The notes under the pieces: model-generated
What the model was told of the DNA's origin: nothing
Database searches by the model: none
The model's input: only the letters and a program-made list of their open reading frames with translations
Source: Mycobacterium mantenii
GTDB lineage: Bacteria; Actinomycetota; Actinomycetes; Mycobacteriales; Mycobacteriaceae
NCBI RefSeq assembly: GCF_010731775.1
Contig: NZ_AP022590.1
Span: 6,121,542-6,185,541, forward strand
Length of the DNA: 64,000 nucleotides
Direction of reading: 5' to 3'
Program-made: the position numbers and the translations under genes
Shown here: piece by piece, positions 8,584 through 17,296 of the stretch
Layout: each line of letters opens with the position of its first letter
Position numbering within the stretch: position 1 is the first letter of the stretch

Positions 8584-10863
8584 TCAGCGCTTCGGAGCGC
8601 CAAATGCCTCCGGAGTCGACATCGGCGGCGCGTCCCATCGCCGTTGCACCTCGCGCTCGGCGGCGGTGGGGATCAGGCCCGACGGCGCGAAGAACCTCGA
8701 CGGCACCGGGTCGTCCTCGGTCAACGGCCGGCTCAGCCTGCTGGCCGGCCCGCGAATTGCCCCGAGCGCGACCACGACTCCGGCGATCACCACGACGACG
8801 ACGGCCGCCGCGAACAGGATGGACAGCGTGCCCTGGATGAAGGTGTTCCGGATGACCGCGTCGAGCTGATGCGCGTTCTTGGCCGATCCGAACGACGTCT
8901 TGCCGGCGCTGCGCGCGGCCAGGTATTGGAAGTGCTGCGTCCAATAGCCGACGGTGGGATCCGCGGAGAAGGTCTTCTGCCACGACGCGGTCAGCGTGAC
9001 CACCAGATCCCACAGCAGCGGGACCCCGGGAATCCACGCCCACCTCAGCAGGCCCTTCTTGATGACGATCGCCGTGATGACGGTGAGCGCGATCGCCGCG
9101 AGCAGCTGGTTGGCGATGCCGAACAGCGGGAACAGCGTGTTGATGCCGCCCAGCGGGTCGGTCACGCCCATCAGCAGGATGCCGCCCCACGCGGCGACCA
9201 CGGCCAGGCTGCACCCCCACACGCCGGGGCGCCAACTCGGGTTTTGCAGCTTGGTCAGCGGCCCGCCCAGATTGCCGAGCGAATCGGAGAGCATGAAACG
9301 GGCGACCCTGGTGCCCGCGTCGACGGCGGTGAGGATGAACAGCGCCTCGAACATGATCGCGAAGTGGTACCAGAACGCCTTGAGACCGGCGCCGCCGAAG
9401 GCCCGGTTCAGCACCTCGGACATGCCCACCGCCAGCGTGGGGGCCCCGCCGGTGCGGGACACGATCGATTTTTCGCCGACGACGGCGGCGGCCTGGTTCA
9501 GCTGATCGGCGGTTGCCGGGCCACCCGGCAACCCGAGCCCGTTGACGTAGTGCGCCGCAGTGGCCGCGGTGCCGCCGGTCTGCGCGGCCGGAGCGTTGAG
9601 GGCGAAGTACACGTGCTGGTCCAGGATCGCCGCGCTGATCAGCGCCATGACGGCGACGAACGACTCGGTCAGCATGCCGCCGTAGCCGATGAAGCGCATC
9701 TGGCTTTCCTTCTCCAGCAGCTTGGGCGTCGTCCCCGACGAGATGAGCGCGTGAAAACCGGACAGCGCGCCGCACGCGATGGTGATGAACAGGAAGGGAA
9801 ACAGCGAGCCGGGGAACACCGGCCCGTCGCCGCTGTGGGCGAACCGCGAGACCGCCGGCGCCTGGATGAGCGGGTGCGCGAGGAAGATCCCGAGCGCCAG
9901 CAACGCGATGGCGCCGACCTTCATGAACGTCGACAGGTAGTCGCGCGGCGCCAGCAGCAACCACACCGGCAGCGCCGACGCCACGAAGCCGTAGATGATG
10001 ATCAGCCACGAGACCGTGACCGCCGAAAGGTTCAACCAGGATGCGCCCCAAGGGGTTTCGCTGACCCAGTTGCCGGAGACCACGGCCAGCATCAGCAACG
10101 CGAAACCGATGAGTGAGACTTCCCCGACCCGGCCGGGACGCAGGAACCGCAGGTAGCAGCCCATGAACACGGCGATCGGAATCGTCATGGCGATGGAGAA
10201 CACGCCCCACGGGCTCTGGGCCAGTCCGCGCACCACGACCAAGGCCAGCACCGCGATGATCATCACCATGATGACCAGGACGCCCACCATCGCGGCGGCC
10301 CCGCCGGCAGCGCCCAGCTCGTCACGGGCCATCTGGCCCAGCGAACGGCCCCGCCGCCGGGTGGAGATCCACAACACCAGGTAATCCTGCACGGCGCCCG
10401 CGAATACCGCGCCGAAGATGATCCAGATGCTGCAGGGCAGATAGCCCATCTGGGTGGCCAGCACCGGACCGACGAGGGGCCCGGCGCCGGCGATGGCGGC
10501 GAAGTGATGGCCGAACAGCACCCGACGGTCGGTCGGCACGTAATCGGTGCCGTCGTCGAATAATTCGGCGGGCGTGGCGTGGTCGTCGCGCGGCCGGACG
10601 ATCTTCAATTCGATCAGCCGGGCATAGAACCGGAATCCGATCAGGTACGTGCAGATCGCCGCGACGACGATCCACACCGCGTTGACCGTCTCGCCCCGGG
10701 CGAACGCGATGATCGCCCACGCGGCGGCGCCGAGCACCGCGATGATCGCGAACGCGACCTTGTGCCGGGCGGTGATGGGGGAGCGGTCGACGATAGCGAC
10801 GGGTGGCAGGTCGTCATCGGTGTGGATGTAGCTGACGTCTGTGTCGCGCCCTGTGACTGCCAC
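8584..10863 (-). CDS. cstA: Carbon starvation protein A (peptide/pyruvate transporter family)
   Basis: 759 residues, the length I recall for the M. tuberculosis CstA. The CstA block DDGTDYVPTDRRVLFGHHFA followed by AIAGAGPLVGPVLATQMGYL sits near residues 100-145, and there are many transmembrane helices (for example VAFAIIAVLGAAAWAIIAFA near residue 36). Family members import peptides or pyruvate during carbon limitation; the exact substrate here is not shown. I chose the GTG at 10863 (MAVTGRDTDVSYIHTDDDL) because the much longer frame enters the ligB gene. It is the neighbour of ligB as in M. tuberculosis, same strand, 44 bp apart. Confidence 0.93.
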   Translation of the reverse strand: MAVTGRDTDVSYIHTDDDLPPVAIVDRSPITARHKVAFAIIAVLGAAAWAIIAFARGETVNAVWIVVAAICTYLIGFRFYARLIELKIVRPRDDHATPAELFDDGTDYVPTDRRVLFGHHFAAIAGAGPLVGPVLATQMGYLPCSIWIIFGAVFAGAVQDYLVLWISTRRRGRSLGQMARDELGAAGGAAAMVGVLVIMVMIIAVLALVVVRGLAQSPWGVFSIAMTIPIAVFMGCYLRFLRPGRVGEVSLIGFALLMLAVVSGNWVSETPWGASWLNLSAVTVSWLIIIYGFVASALPVWLLLAPRDYLSTFMKVGAIALLALGIFLAHPLIQAPAVSRFAHSGDGPVFPGSLFPFLFITIACGALSGFHALISSGTTPKLLEKESQMRFIGYGGMLTESFVAVMALISAAILDQHVYFALNAPAAQTGGTAATAAHYVNGLGLPGGPATADQLNQAAAVVGEKSIVSRTGGAPTLAVGMSEVLNRAFGGAGLKAFWYHFAIMFEALFILTAVDAGTRVARFMLSDSLGNLGGPLTKLQNPSWRPGVWGCSLAVVAAWGGILLMGVTDPLGGINTLFPLFGIANQLLAAIALTVITAIVIKKGLLRWAWIPGVPLLWDLVVTLTASWQKTFSADPTVGYWTQHFQYLAARSAGKTSFGSAKNAHQLDAVIRNTFIQGTLSILFAAAVVVVVIAGVVVALGAIRGPASRLSRPLTEDDPVPSRFFAPSGLIPTAAEREVQRRWDAPPMSTPEAFGAPKR

Positions 10864-10907
10864 GGCGGAAACCCTACGCGCGCAAGCCAACTGCGCCTGT
10901 CCGAAAT

Positions 10908-12449
10908 TCAGTACAGCGCGCGCACGGCGTCGATGGTGTCGGCTTCGGCTGGGCTCTTGTCGTCGCGGTAGCGCAGCACGCGCGCGAACCGCAGTGCCAG
11001 ACCGCCGGGGTAGCGCGACGACTTCTGCACTCCGTCCAGCGCGATTTCGACCACCTGCTCGGGCCGCACGTGTACGACGTACCCGTCGGTGCCGCCGACC
11101 GCGAGTTCGCCGAACCGGGCGGTCTGCCACTCCAGCATGGCGTCGGTCATGCCCTTGAAAGTCTTTCCCACCATGATGAATTCGCCGGTGACCGGATCGC
11201 GGGCGCCCAGGTGGATGTTGGAGAGTTTGCCGCGGCGGCGACCCGATCCCCACTCCACCGCGAGCACCACCAAATCCAGCGTGTGCACCGGCTTGACCTT
11301 CAGCCAGCCCGCTCCCCGGCGACCCGCCGCATACGGCGTGTCCGGCGCCTTGGCCATCACACCCTCGTGGCCGGCGGCCAGCGTCGCGTCCAGGAAGGCG
11401 CCCGCCTCCGCGGGGTCGGCGGTGAACAGCCGATCGACCCGCTGCGCCGGCGGCACCAATGCATCCAGGGCGGCCAGCCGCTCGGTGGTCGGCGCGTCGA
11501 GCAGGTCGACGCCGTCGCGATGCAGGATGTCGAAGAAGAACACCGAAAGCCGTTGCGCGGCAAGGGCTGCAGCGATGTCGACGGAGCGGCCGAAGCGCGA
11601 GGCGGTGACCTGAAACCGGTGCGGCCGATTATCGGGCCGCAGCGCGATCGCCTCGCCGTCGGCGATGAGGTTGTCGACCGGCAGCGCCAGCGTCGCCTCC
11701 ACCACTTCGGGCAGCCGGGCGGTGACGTCGTCCAGGCTCCTGGTGTAGACGGTGACCTGGTCGCCGGCGCGATGGATCTGCACCCGCGCGCCGTCCAGCT
11801 TGGCCTCGAAAATCGCCTGCCCGCCGTGGCGTTCGATCGCGTCGGCCACGCCCGTCGCGGTCTGCGCCAGCATAGGGCCGACCGGCCGGCCGACCCGCAG
11901 GGTGAACGCGTCCAGCGCCGACGCCGAGCCGGACGAGGGGCCGGAAAGGGCCGCCGCCGCCACCGCCGGCAGGTCCCCGCCCAGCATCGCGGCTCGCTGC
12001 ACCACGGCGGCCGGGATCCCGGCGGCCTTGGCCACGGCGTCGGTCATGATCCCGGCCAGTGCGCCCTGGCGCAGTTCGCCGCCGAGGAGTCGCAGCAGAA
12101 AGGTCTGCTCGGTTTCGGTGGCGGCGGCGAATAGGGCGTTCACCAGAGCGGCGCGGCGCGCCTGCGCGCCCTTGCCCGACACGGCGCCGATGTCGGAGAA
12201 GGTAGCGTCGACGCCGGTGACGGTCAGCGTGGCCTGTGTGGCCGCCGACGGCCGCGAGCGCAGCGCCGCCCAGCCCACGCCGATCTGGCGCTGCCGCAGC
12301 TCACCGGAAAGCCACGACACAATGATGGCGACCCGCGCGGCGTCGGGCGCGGCGCGGGCCAGCAGGTCGGCGATGTGGGCGACCTTGGTCAGCCGCGACG
12401 ATGTGCTTCCGACGTCGTTTGACGTCGTTGCCACGTCGAGAAGGAGCAC
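10908..12449 (-). CDS. ligB: ATP-dependent DNA ligase LigB
   Basis: 513 residues. The covalent nucleotidyl transferase motif is [14 protein letters not shown] with the adenylated lysine at residue 217 (KLDG). An N-terminal helical domain precedes it, and an OB-fold part ([39 protein letters not shown]) follows. It seals nicks using ATP; in mycobacteria LigB is a non-essential ligase besides the NAD-dependent LigA. The 5' end at 12449 could alternatively be a few codons downstream. Its promoter region faces the SDR gene at 12561. Confidence 0.93.
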   Translation of the reverse strand: MLLLDVATTSNDVGSTSSRLTKVAHIADLLARAAPDAARVAIIVSWLSGELRQRQIGVGWAALRSRPSAATQATLTVTGVDATFSDIGAVSGKGAQARRAALVNALFAAATETEQTFLLRLLGGELRQGALAGIMTDAVAKAAGIPAAVVQRAAMLGGDLPAVAAAALSGPSSGSASALDAFTLRVGRPVGPMLAQTATGVADAIERHGGQAIFEAKLDGARVQIHRAGDQVTVYTRSLDDVTARLPEVVEATLALPVDNLIADGEAIALRPDNRPHRFQVTASRFGRSVDIAAALAAQRLSVFFFDILHRDGVDLLDAPTTERLAALDALVPPAQRVDRLFTADPAEAGAFLDATLAAGHEGVMAKAPDTPYAAGRRGAGWLKVKPVHTLDLVVLAVEWGSGRRRGKLSNIHLGARDPVTGEFIMVGKTFKGMTDAMLEWQTARFGELAVGGTDGYVVHVRPEQVVEIALDGVQKSSRYPGGLALRFARVLRYRDDKSPAEADTIDAVRALY

Positions 12450-12493
12450 GGTTGCCAGCTTGGCATGGCTCGGTGACAGGCCTGGAGAACGGA

Positions 12494-12520
12494 CACGCTA
12501 GCGTGCCTACGTAACGTTAC
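12494..12520. promoter_or_regulatory. Two perfect palindromes in the ligB/SDR divergent intergenic region
   Basis: Within the 111 bp between the divergent starts lie CACGCTAGCGTG at 12494-12505 and GTAACGTTAC at 12511-12520, both perfect palindromes and 5 bp apart. Such sites are typical of dimeric TetR/GntR-type operators. No regulator gene is adjacent, so the binding protein is unknown. The SDR gene has a separate GGAG ribosome site just before 12561. Confidence 0.4.
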
Positions 12521-12560
12521 AGATTGCACGGGTTCTGACAACCACGAAGGAGACGTCCGG

Positions 12561-13319
12561 ATGGAGATAAACGGGAAGAAGGCCGTCGTCATCGGCGGCG
12601 CATCGGGGATGGGACGCGCCACCGCGGAACTGTTCGCCGCGCGCGGGGCGGATGTCGCCGTCCTCGACCGTGAGGGTTCCGACGGCAAGGCGGTCGCCGA
12701 GGGCTTCGGCGGCGCGTTCTACCCCGTCGACGTCACCGACTTCACCGGCACCGAAGAGACGCTGCAGACCGCTGTCGACAAGCTCGGCGGCCTGCACGTC
12801 ATCGTCACCACCGCCGGCGGTGGCATCGCCAAGCGGACGATGACCAAGTCCGGTCCGCACGACCTCGAATCCTTCCAGTCCGTGATCGACCTCAACCTCA
12901 TCGCGTCCTTCAACATCAGCCGGCTGGCCGCCGCGCATATGGCCAAGAACGAGCCCGAGGACGAGGAACGCGGCGTCATCATCAACACCGCCTCCATCGC
13001 GGCCTTCGAGGGCCAGATCGGGCAGGTCGCCTACACCGCCGCCAAGGCGGGTATCGCGGGCATGTGCCTGACCATGGCCCGCGACCTGGGCTCGCTGGGC
13101 ATCCGGGTGCTGGCCATCGCCCCGAGCCTGTTCGCCACCGGACTGACCCAGGGCATCCCGGACGAGTTCGCGGCGGCGCTCACCAAGGACGCGGCGTTCC
13201 CCAAGCGCCTCGGCCGTCCCGAGGAGTACGCGAAGCTGGCCGCCGCCATCGTGGACAACCCGATGCTCAACGGGCAGTGCCTGCGACTGGACGCCGGACA
13301 GCGGTTCGCACCCAAGTAG
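12561..13319 (+). CDS. SDR family 3-hydroxyacyl-CoA dehydrogenase-like protein
   Basis: 252 residues. The motif VVIGGASGMGRATAELFAA binds NAD(P), and the catalytic part is NTASIAAFEGQIGQVAYTAA followed by K. The central insertion and the C-terminus PEEYAKLAAAIVDNPMLNGQ resemble type II 3-hydroxyacyl-CoA dehydrogenases (HSD17B10-like). It would oxidise 3-hydroxyacyl-CoA or hydroxysteroids with NAD. GGAG lies 8-11 bp before the ATG. The gene precedes fadE22, which fits fatty-acid or sterol catabolism, although fadE22 has its own promoter-like sequence between them. Confidence 0.88.
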   Translation: MEINGKKAVVIGGASGMGRATAELFAARGADVAVLDREGSDGKAVAEGFGGAFYPVDVTDFTGTEETLQTAVDKLGGLHVIVTTAGGGIAKRTMTKSGPHDLESFQSVIDLNLIASFNISRLAAAHMAKNEPEDEERGVIINTASIAAFEGQIGQVAYTAAKAGIAGMCLTMARDLGSLGIRVLAIAPSLFATGLTQGIPDEFAAALTKDAAFPKRLGRPEEYAKLAAAIVDNPMLNGQCLRLDAGQRFAPK

Positions 13320-13329
13320 CCGCCCCCCG

Positions 13330-13394
13330 TTGGGTCCCTCCCCGCATTAAGTACACTCTTTAGGCAGCCGCCCCGCTTCCCCTCGAAGCGGGGC
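13330..13394 (+). promoter_or_regulatory. Candidate promoter and leader hairpin of fadE22
   Basis: TTGGGT (13330-13335), a 16-bp spacer and TACACT (13352-13357) match the mycobacterial primary sigma factor pattern. A 10-bp perfect stem (GCCCCGCTTC at 13370-13379 with GAAGCGGGGC at 13385-13394, 5-nt loop) follows within the predicted 5' leader. The hairpin may instead terminate the SDR transcript that ends at 13319. Both readings are inference. Confidence 0.4.
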
Positions 13395-13494
13395 AGGCCA
13401 CCCAGCTTCAGCCCCGACGTTGCGGGCCGCGCGGCGGCCCAAGCGGGAGCGGGACGATCACACCCGGCTGGCATGCGGCGCGAGGAGGGCCCTC

Positions 13495-15672
13495 ATGGGT
13501 ATCGCAATAACCGACGACCATCGTGAACTCGCCGAGGTGGCGCGCGGGTTCTTGACCTCGCAGAAGGCGCGCTGGGCGGCGCGATCGCTGCTCGACGCCT
13601 CCGACGAGCCCCGCCCGGGGTTCTGGCACAACCTGGTCGAACTGGGCTGGCTCGGCCTGCACGTCGACGAGGAATACGGCGGCTCGGGCTTCGGACTGCC
13701 CGAGCTCGTCGTGGTGATCGAGGAACTCGGACGCGCGGTAGCGCCGGGGCCCTTCGTGCCCACCGTGATCGCGTCCGCCGTGATCGCCAAAGACGGTACC
13801 GCCGAACAGAAGTCGCGGCTGCTGCCCGGCCTGATCGATGGAACCGTCACCGCCGGCATCGGGCTGGACGGCCAGGTGCGGGTCAACGACGGCTCAAAAG
13901 GTCGGATAGCCGAGGGTGAGGCCGGAATCGTCCTGGGGGCCGGGCTGGCCGAGCTGTTGCTGATCGCGGCGGGTGACGACGTTCTGGTGCTCGAGCGCGG
14001 CCGCGACGGTGTGTCGGTCGAGGTGCCGGAGAACTTCGATCCGACCCGGCGGTCCGGCCGCGTTCGCCTGGAGAACGTGCGCGTCTCCGACGATGACGTG
14101 CTGGCGGGGGCGCGCCCATCGGCGTTGGCCCGGGCCCGCACCCTGCTGGCCGCCGAGGCGGTGGGCGGGGCGTCGGACTGCGTCGACGCCGCCGTCGACT
14201 ACGCCAAGGTGCGCCAGCAATTCGGGCGCACCATCGCCACGTTCCAAGCGGTCAAGCATCATTGCGCCAACATGCTGGTCGGCGCGGAGTCCGGGATCGC
14301 CGCCGTCTGGGACGCCGCCCGCGCGGCGGGCGAGGACGAGGAGCAATTCCGGCTGGTGGCCGCGGTGGCCGCGACGCTGGCGTTGCCCGCCTACGTCCGC
14401 AACGCCGAACTCAACATTCAGGTGCACGGCGGCATCGGCTTCACCTGGGAACACGACGCGCATCTGCACCTGCGCCGGGCGGTGGTGACCACCGCGCTGT
14501 TCGGTGGCGACGCACCGGCCGCCGACGTCTTCGAGCGCACCGCCGCCGGCGCCGTCCGCGAGAACAGCCTGGACCTGCCCCCGGAAGCCGAAGAACTGCG
14601 CACCAGCATCCGCGCCGACGCCACCGAGATCGCCGCCCTGGGCAAAGAGGCCCAGCGCGACAAGCTGATCGAGACCGGCTACGTGATGCCGCACTGGCCC
14701 AAGCCGTGGGGACGCGCGGCCGACGCGGTGGCGCAGCTGGTGATCGAGGAGGAGTTCCGCGCGGCCGGCATCAAGCGACCCGACTACGGGATCACCGGCT
14801 GGGTGATCCTGACGCTGATCCAGCACGGAACACCTTGGCAGATAGAACGATTCGTGGAGAAGGCGCTGCGCAAGGACGAGATCTGGTGCCAGCTGTTCTC
14901 TGAGCCCGACGCCGGATCGGACGCCGCGTCCATCAAGACGCGCGCCACCCGGGTGGACGGCGGCTGGAAGATCAACGGCCAGAAGGTCTGGACCAGCGGG
15001 GCGCACTATTGCGCACGCGGCCTTGCCACGGTGCGCACCGACCCCGACGCCCCGAAGCACGCCGGCATCACCACGGTGATCATCGACATGAAGGCGCCCG
15101 AGGTCGAGGTGCGGCCGCTGCGGCAGATCACCGGCGGCTCGGACTTCAACGAGGTCTTCTTCAACGACCTGTTCGTCCCCGACGAAGACGTCGTCGGGGC
15201 GCCCAACTCCGGGTGGACCGTCGCGCGCGCAACGCTGGGCAACGAGCGTGTCAGCATCGGCGGCAGCGGCTCGTTCTACGAGGGGCTGGCCGACCAACTC
15301 GTGCAGCTCACCGAGCAACGCCCGGATCGGTTGGCGGGCGGGCGAATTCGAGTCGGCTCGTACCTCGCCGAGGAAACCGCGCTGCGGCTGCTAAACCTGC
15401 GGCGCGCCGCGCGCAGCGTCGAAGGCGCGGGACCCGGCCCGGAAGGCAACGTCACCAAGCTGAAGCTGGCCGAGCACATGGTGGAAGGCGCCGCGATCAT
15501 GGCGGCGCTGCTGGGTCCCGAGGTCGCGCTGACGGACGGTCCCGGCGCCCTGGCCGGCCGGCTGATGATGGGGGCCCGCGGCATGGCGATCGCCGGTGGC
15601 ACATCGGAAGTGACGCGCAATCAGATCGCCGAGCGGATCCTCGGCATGCCGCGCGACCCGCTGATCAACTAG
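13495..15672 (+). CDS. fadE22: Acyl-CoA dehydrogenase FadE22 (tandem ACAD domains)
   Basis: 725 residues, about twice the usual acyl-CoA dehydrogenase length. Two ACAD units lie in tandem: residues 1-375 (ITDDHRELAEVARGFL, VHGGIGFTWEHDAHLHLRRA) and 380-725 (YVMPHWPKPWGRAADAVAQL, LFSEPDAGSDAASIKTRATR, GGTSEVTRNQIAERILGMPR). In mycobacteria such fusions correspond to the two subunits of heteromeric FadE enzymes; the H37Rv counterpart is FadE22 (Rv3061c). It forms the alpha-beta double bond of acyl-CoA with FAD. GAGGAGGG lies upstream of the ATG at 13495. It converges with the DUF35 gene 10 bp downstream. Confidence 0.9.
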   Translation: MGIAITDDHRELAEVARGFLTSQKARWAARSLLDASDEPRPGFWHNLVELGWLGLHVDEEYGGSGFGLPELVVVIEELGRAVAPGPFVPTVIASAVIAKDGTAEQKSRLLPGLIDGTVTAGIGLDGQVRVNDGSKGRIAEGEAGIVLGAGLAELLLIAAGDDVLVLERGRDGVSVEVPENFDPTRRSGRVRLENVRVSDDDVLAGARPSALARARTLLAAEAVGGASDCVDAAVDYAKVRQQFGRTIATFQAVKHHCANMLVGAESGIAAVWDAARAAGEDEEQFRLVAAVAATLALPAYVRNAELNIQVHGGIGFTWEHDAHLHLRRAVVTTALFGGDAPAADVFERTAAGAVRENSLDLPPEAEELRTSIRADATEIAALGKEAQRDKLIETGYVMPHWPKPWGRAADAVAQLVIEEEFRAAGIKRPDYGITGWVILTLIQHGTPWQIERFVEKALRKDEIWCQLFSEPDAGSDAASIKTRATRVDGGWKINGQKVWTSGAHYCARGLATVRTDPDAPKHAGITTVIIDMKAPEVEVRPLRQITGGSDFNEVFFNDLFVPDEDVVGAPNSGWTVARATLGNERVSIGGSGSFYEGLADQLVQLTEQRPDRLAGGRIRVGSYLAEETALRLLNLRRAARSVEGAGPGPEGNVTKLKLAEHMVEGAAIMAALLGPEVALTDGPGALAGRLMMGARGMAIAGGTSEVTRNQIAERILGMPRDPLIN

Positions 15673-15682
15673 TCCGCGGACG

Positions 15683-16018
15683 TCAGGCCGGCGCGAACTG
15701 CGCCGCGCCGCCGCTGCCGCGCTGCGGCCGCAGCTCGACGGGCATGCCACAGGTCACCGAATCCGGTTCGCAGTCAACGATGTTGGCGGCGACCCGCAGG
15801 CCGCTCTGTTCGGCGAGCTCGACGATGGCGATGACGTACGGGGTGGGGATCTCCGGGTTGTACGGGTGATGGTTGACCGTGTAGGTGAACACGGTGCCCC
15901 GCCCGGAGACTTCTCGCGACACCAGCGGGCCCCCACACTCGCGGCATTTGCCGCTGGCCGGATGCACCCAGCGCGCGCAGTCGTCGCAGTACTCGATCAG
16001 CAGCGGCCCGTCCGACAC
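15683..16018 (-). CDS. DUF35 zinc-ribbon/OB-fold protein (acyl-CoA-binding partner)
   Basis: About 111 residues. The rubredoxin-like zinc ribbon is YCDDCARWVHPASGKCRECG (CxxC...CxxC), and the OB-fold follows with GTVFTYTVNHHPYNPEIPTP. DUF35 proteins bind acyl-CoA and act as obligate partners of thiolase-like lipid-transfer enzymes, for example in Ltp2/ChsH2 aldolases of steroid side-chain degradation. The matching thiolase-like gene is divergent, 64 bp away. The GTG at 16018 is the best visible start, but the frame stays open upstream (AAIESIECTVFV), so a longer N-terminus cannot be excluded. Confidence 0.85.
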   Translation of the reverse strand: MSDGPLLIEYCDDCARWVHPASGKCRECGGPLVSREVSGRGTVFTYTVNHHPYNPEIPTPYVIAIVELAEQSGLRVAANIVDCEPDSVTCGMPVELRPQRGSGGAAQFAPA

Positions 16019-16082
16019 GACGAATACAGTACACTCAATTGATTCGATGGCGGCGGTGGGTGTGGTCTGACGGGCGGTGTGC

Positions 16083-17276
16083 ATGACGCATTTCGAAAAA
16101 GACGCGATCTTGTCCGGCATCGGGATCTCGCGGATCGGCCGTCGCACCGGCATCCCGGGCCTGGAGCTGACCATGGAGGCGGTGCGCGCCGCCATCGAGG
16201 ACGCCGGACTGGCCGCCACCGACATCGACGGCATCGCCACGCTGGGTGACACACCGGCGGCGGACGTCAACGCCCAGCTGCGCATCGACGCCGCGGACTG
16301 CGGGTCGGGCTTCGGCACCGGCGGCTTGCTTTCGCCGGTGATGTCGGCATGCCGCGCGGTCGCCGAACGCCGCGCCCGCCACGTGGTGGTGTACCGGACG
16401 ATACAAATGCTGGGCGGCACGGTCCCGGTCAAGCAGGAGGAAAACGCGCCCGCCCCGCCGCTGGCGCGGATGTTCGAGACGCCCGAAGGCGAGCCGAAGC
16501 CCGCCGTCGGCGCAATGGACGACGTCAACGATCTGGTTGCGGCGCACGCCTACTCGGCCGCCAACTGGCTGGCGCTCAACTGCCGCCGCCACATGGAGCT
16601 GTACGGGACCACCAAGGAACAGCTGGGCTGGATAGCGCTCAACGGCAGGCGCAACGCGGCGCTGAATCTTCTTGCGGTGTACCGGGATCCGATGACGATG
16701 GCCGATTACCTGGGCGCGCGGCTGGTATCCACCCCGCTCGGGCTGCTGGACTGCGACGTCCCGATCGACGGCTCGATCGCGGTGGTGGTGTCGCACGCCG
16801 AGTACGCCGCGGACTGTCCACACCGCGCGGTGAAGGTGGAGGCGATCGGCGGGTCCGACGGCGCCGGCGGCTGGTTTCACCGTGCGGACTATCCGAAGAT
16901 GGCGATGTCGGATGCGGCGGCGCAGATGTGGTCGCGCACGGAACTGAAGCCCGCCGACCTCCAGCTCGCCGAGTTGTACGACGGATTCACCTATCTCACC
17001 CTGGCGTGGCTGGAAGCGCTCGGGGTCTGCGGCGACGGCGAGGCCGGCCCGTTCGTCGAGGGCGGGGCGCGGATCGCCCGCGACGGGCAGCTGCCGCTGA
17101 ACACCTACGGCGGCCAACTTTCGGCCGGGCGCATGCACGGCTACTGGGCGCTGCACGAAGGGTGTCTGCAATTGCGCGGTGACGCGGGGGAGCGGCAGGT
17201 ATCGCGTCGCCCTGAGGTCGGGGTCGTCTCCGTCGGCGGTGGGCCCGTCGCGGGGTGCATGCTGCTGACCTGTTGA
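16083..17276 (+). CDS. Thiolase-like lipid-transfer protein (Ltp/SCP-x type)
   Basis: About 397 residues, thiolase superfamily. Recognisable blocks are GIGISRIGRRTGIPGLELTM, GFGTGGLLSPVMSACRAVAE at the position of the nucleophile cysteine, AYSAANWLALNCRRHMELYG, ELYDGFTYLTLAWLEALG and NTYGGQLSAGRMHGYWALHE. The classic N-terminal CxGS/A cysteine motif is absent, as in non-decarboxylating members that work as retro-aldolases with a DUF35 partner (gene at 15683-16018). A start at 16083 (MTHFEKDAILSG) or the GTG at 16077 is possible. TACACT at 16030-16035 may be the -10 element. Confidence 0.85.
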   Translation: MTHFEKDAILSGIGISRIGRRTGIPGLELTMEAVRAAIEDAGLAATDIDGIATLGDTPAADVNAQLRIDAADCGSGFGTGGLLSPVMSACRAVAERRARHVVVYRTIQMLGGTVPVKQEENAPAPPLARMFETPEGEPKPAVGAMDDVNDLVAAHAYSAANWLALNCRRHMELYGTTKEQLGWIALNGRRNAALNLLAVYRDPMTMADYLGARLVSTPLGLLDCDVPIDGSIAVVVSHAEYAADCPHRAVKVEAIGGSDGAGGWFHRADYPKMAMSDAAAQMWSRTELKPADLQLAELYDGFTYLTLAWLEALGVCGDGEAGPFVEGGARIARDGQLPLNTYGGQLSAGRMHGYWALHEGCLQLRGDAGERQVSRRPEVGVVSVGGGPVAGCMLLTC

Positions 17277-17296
17277 TCGAGAGCGATCGAGCCCGG

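Noticed and set aside
8528..10116. Long plus-strand frame (about 530 codons) opposite cstA
   Set aside because: Its product is Arg/Gln/His-rich low-complexity sequence, as expected for an antisense shadow of a GC-rich gene; cstA on the minus strand is clear. The same applies to long frames opposite thiolase, Hsp70, fadE22, nrdE and the monooxygenase.
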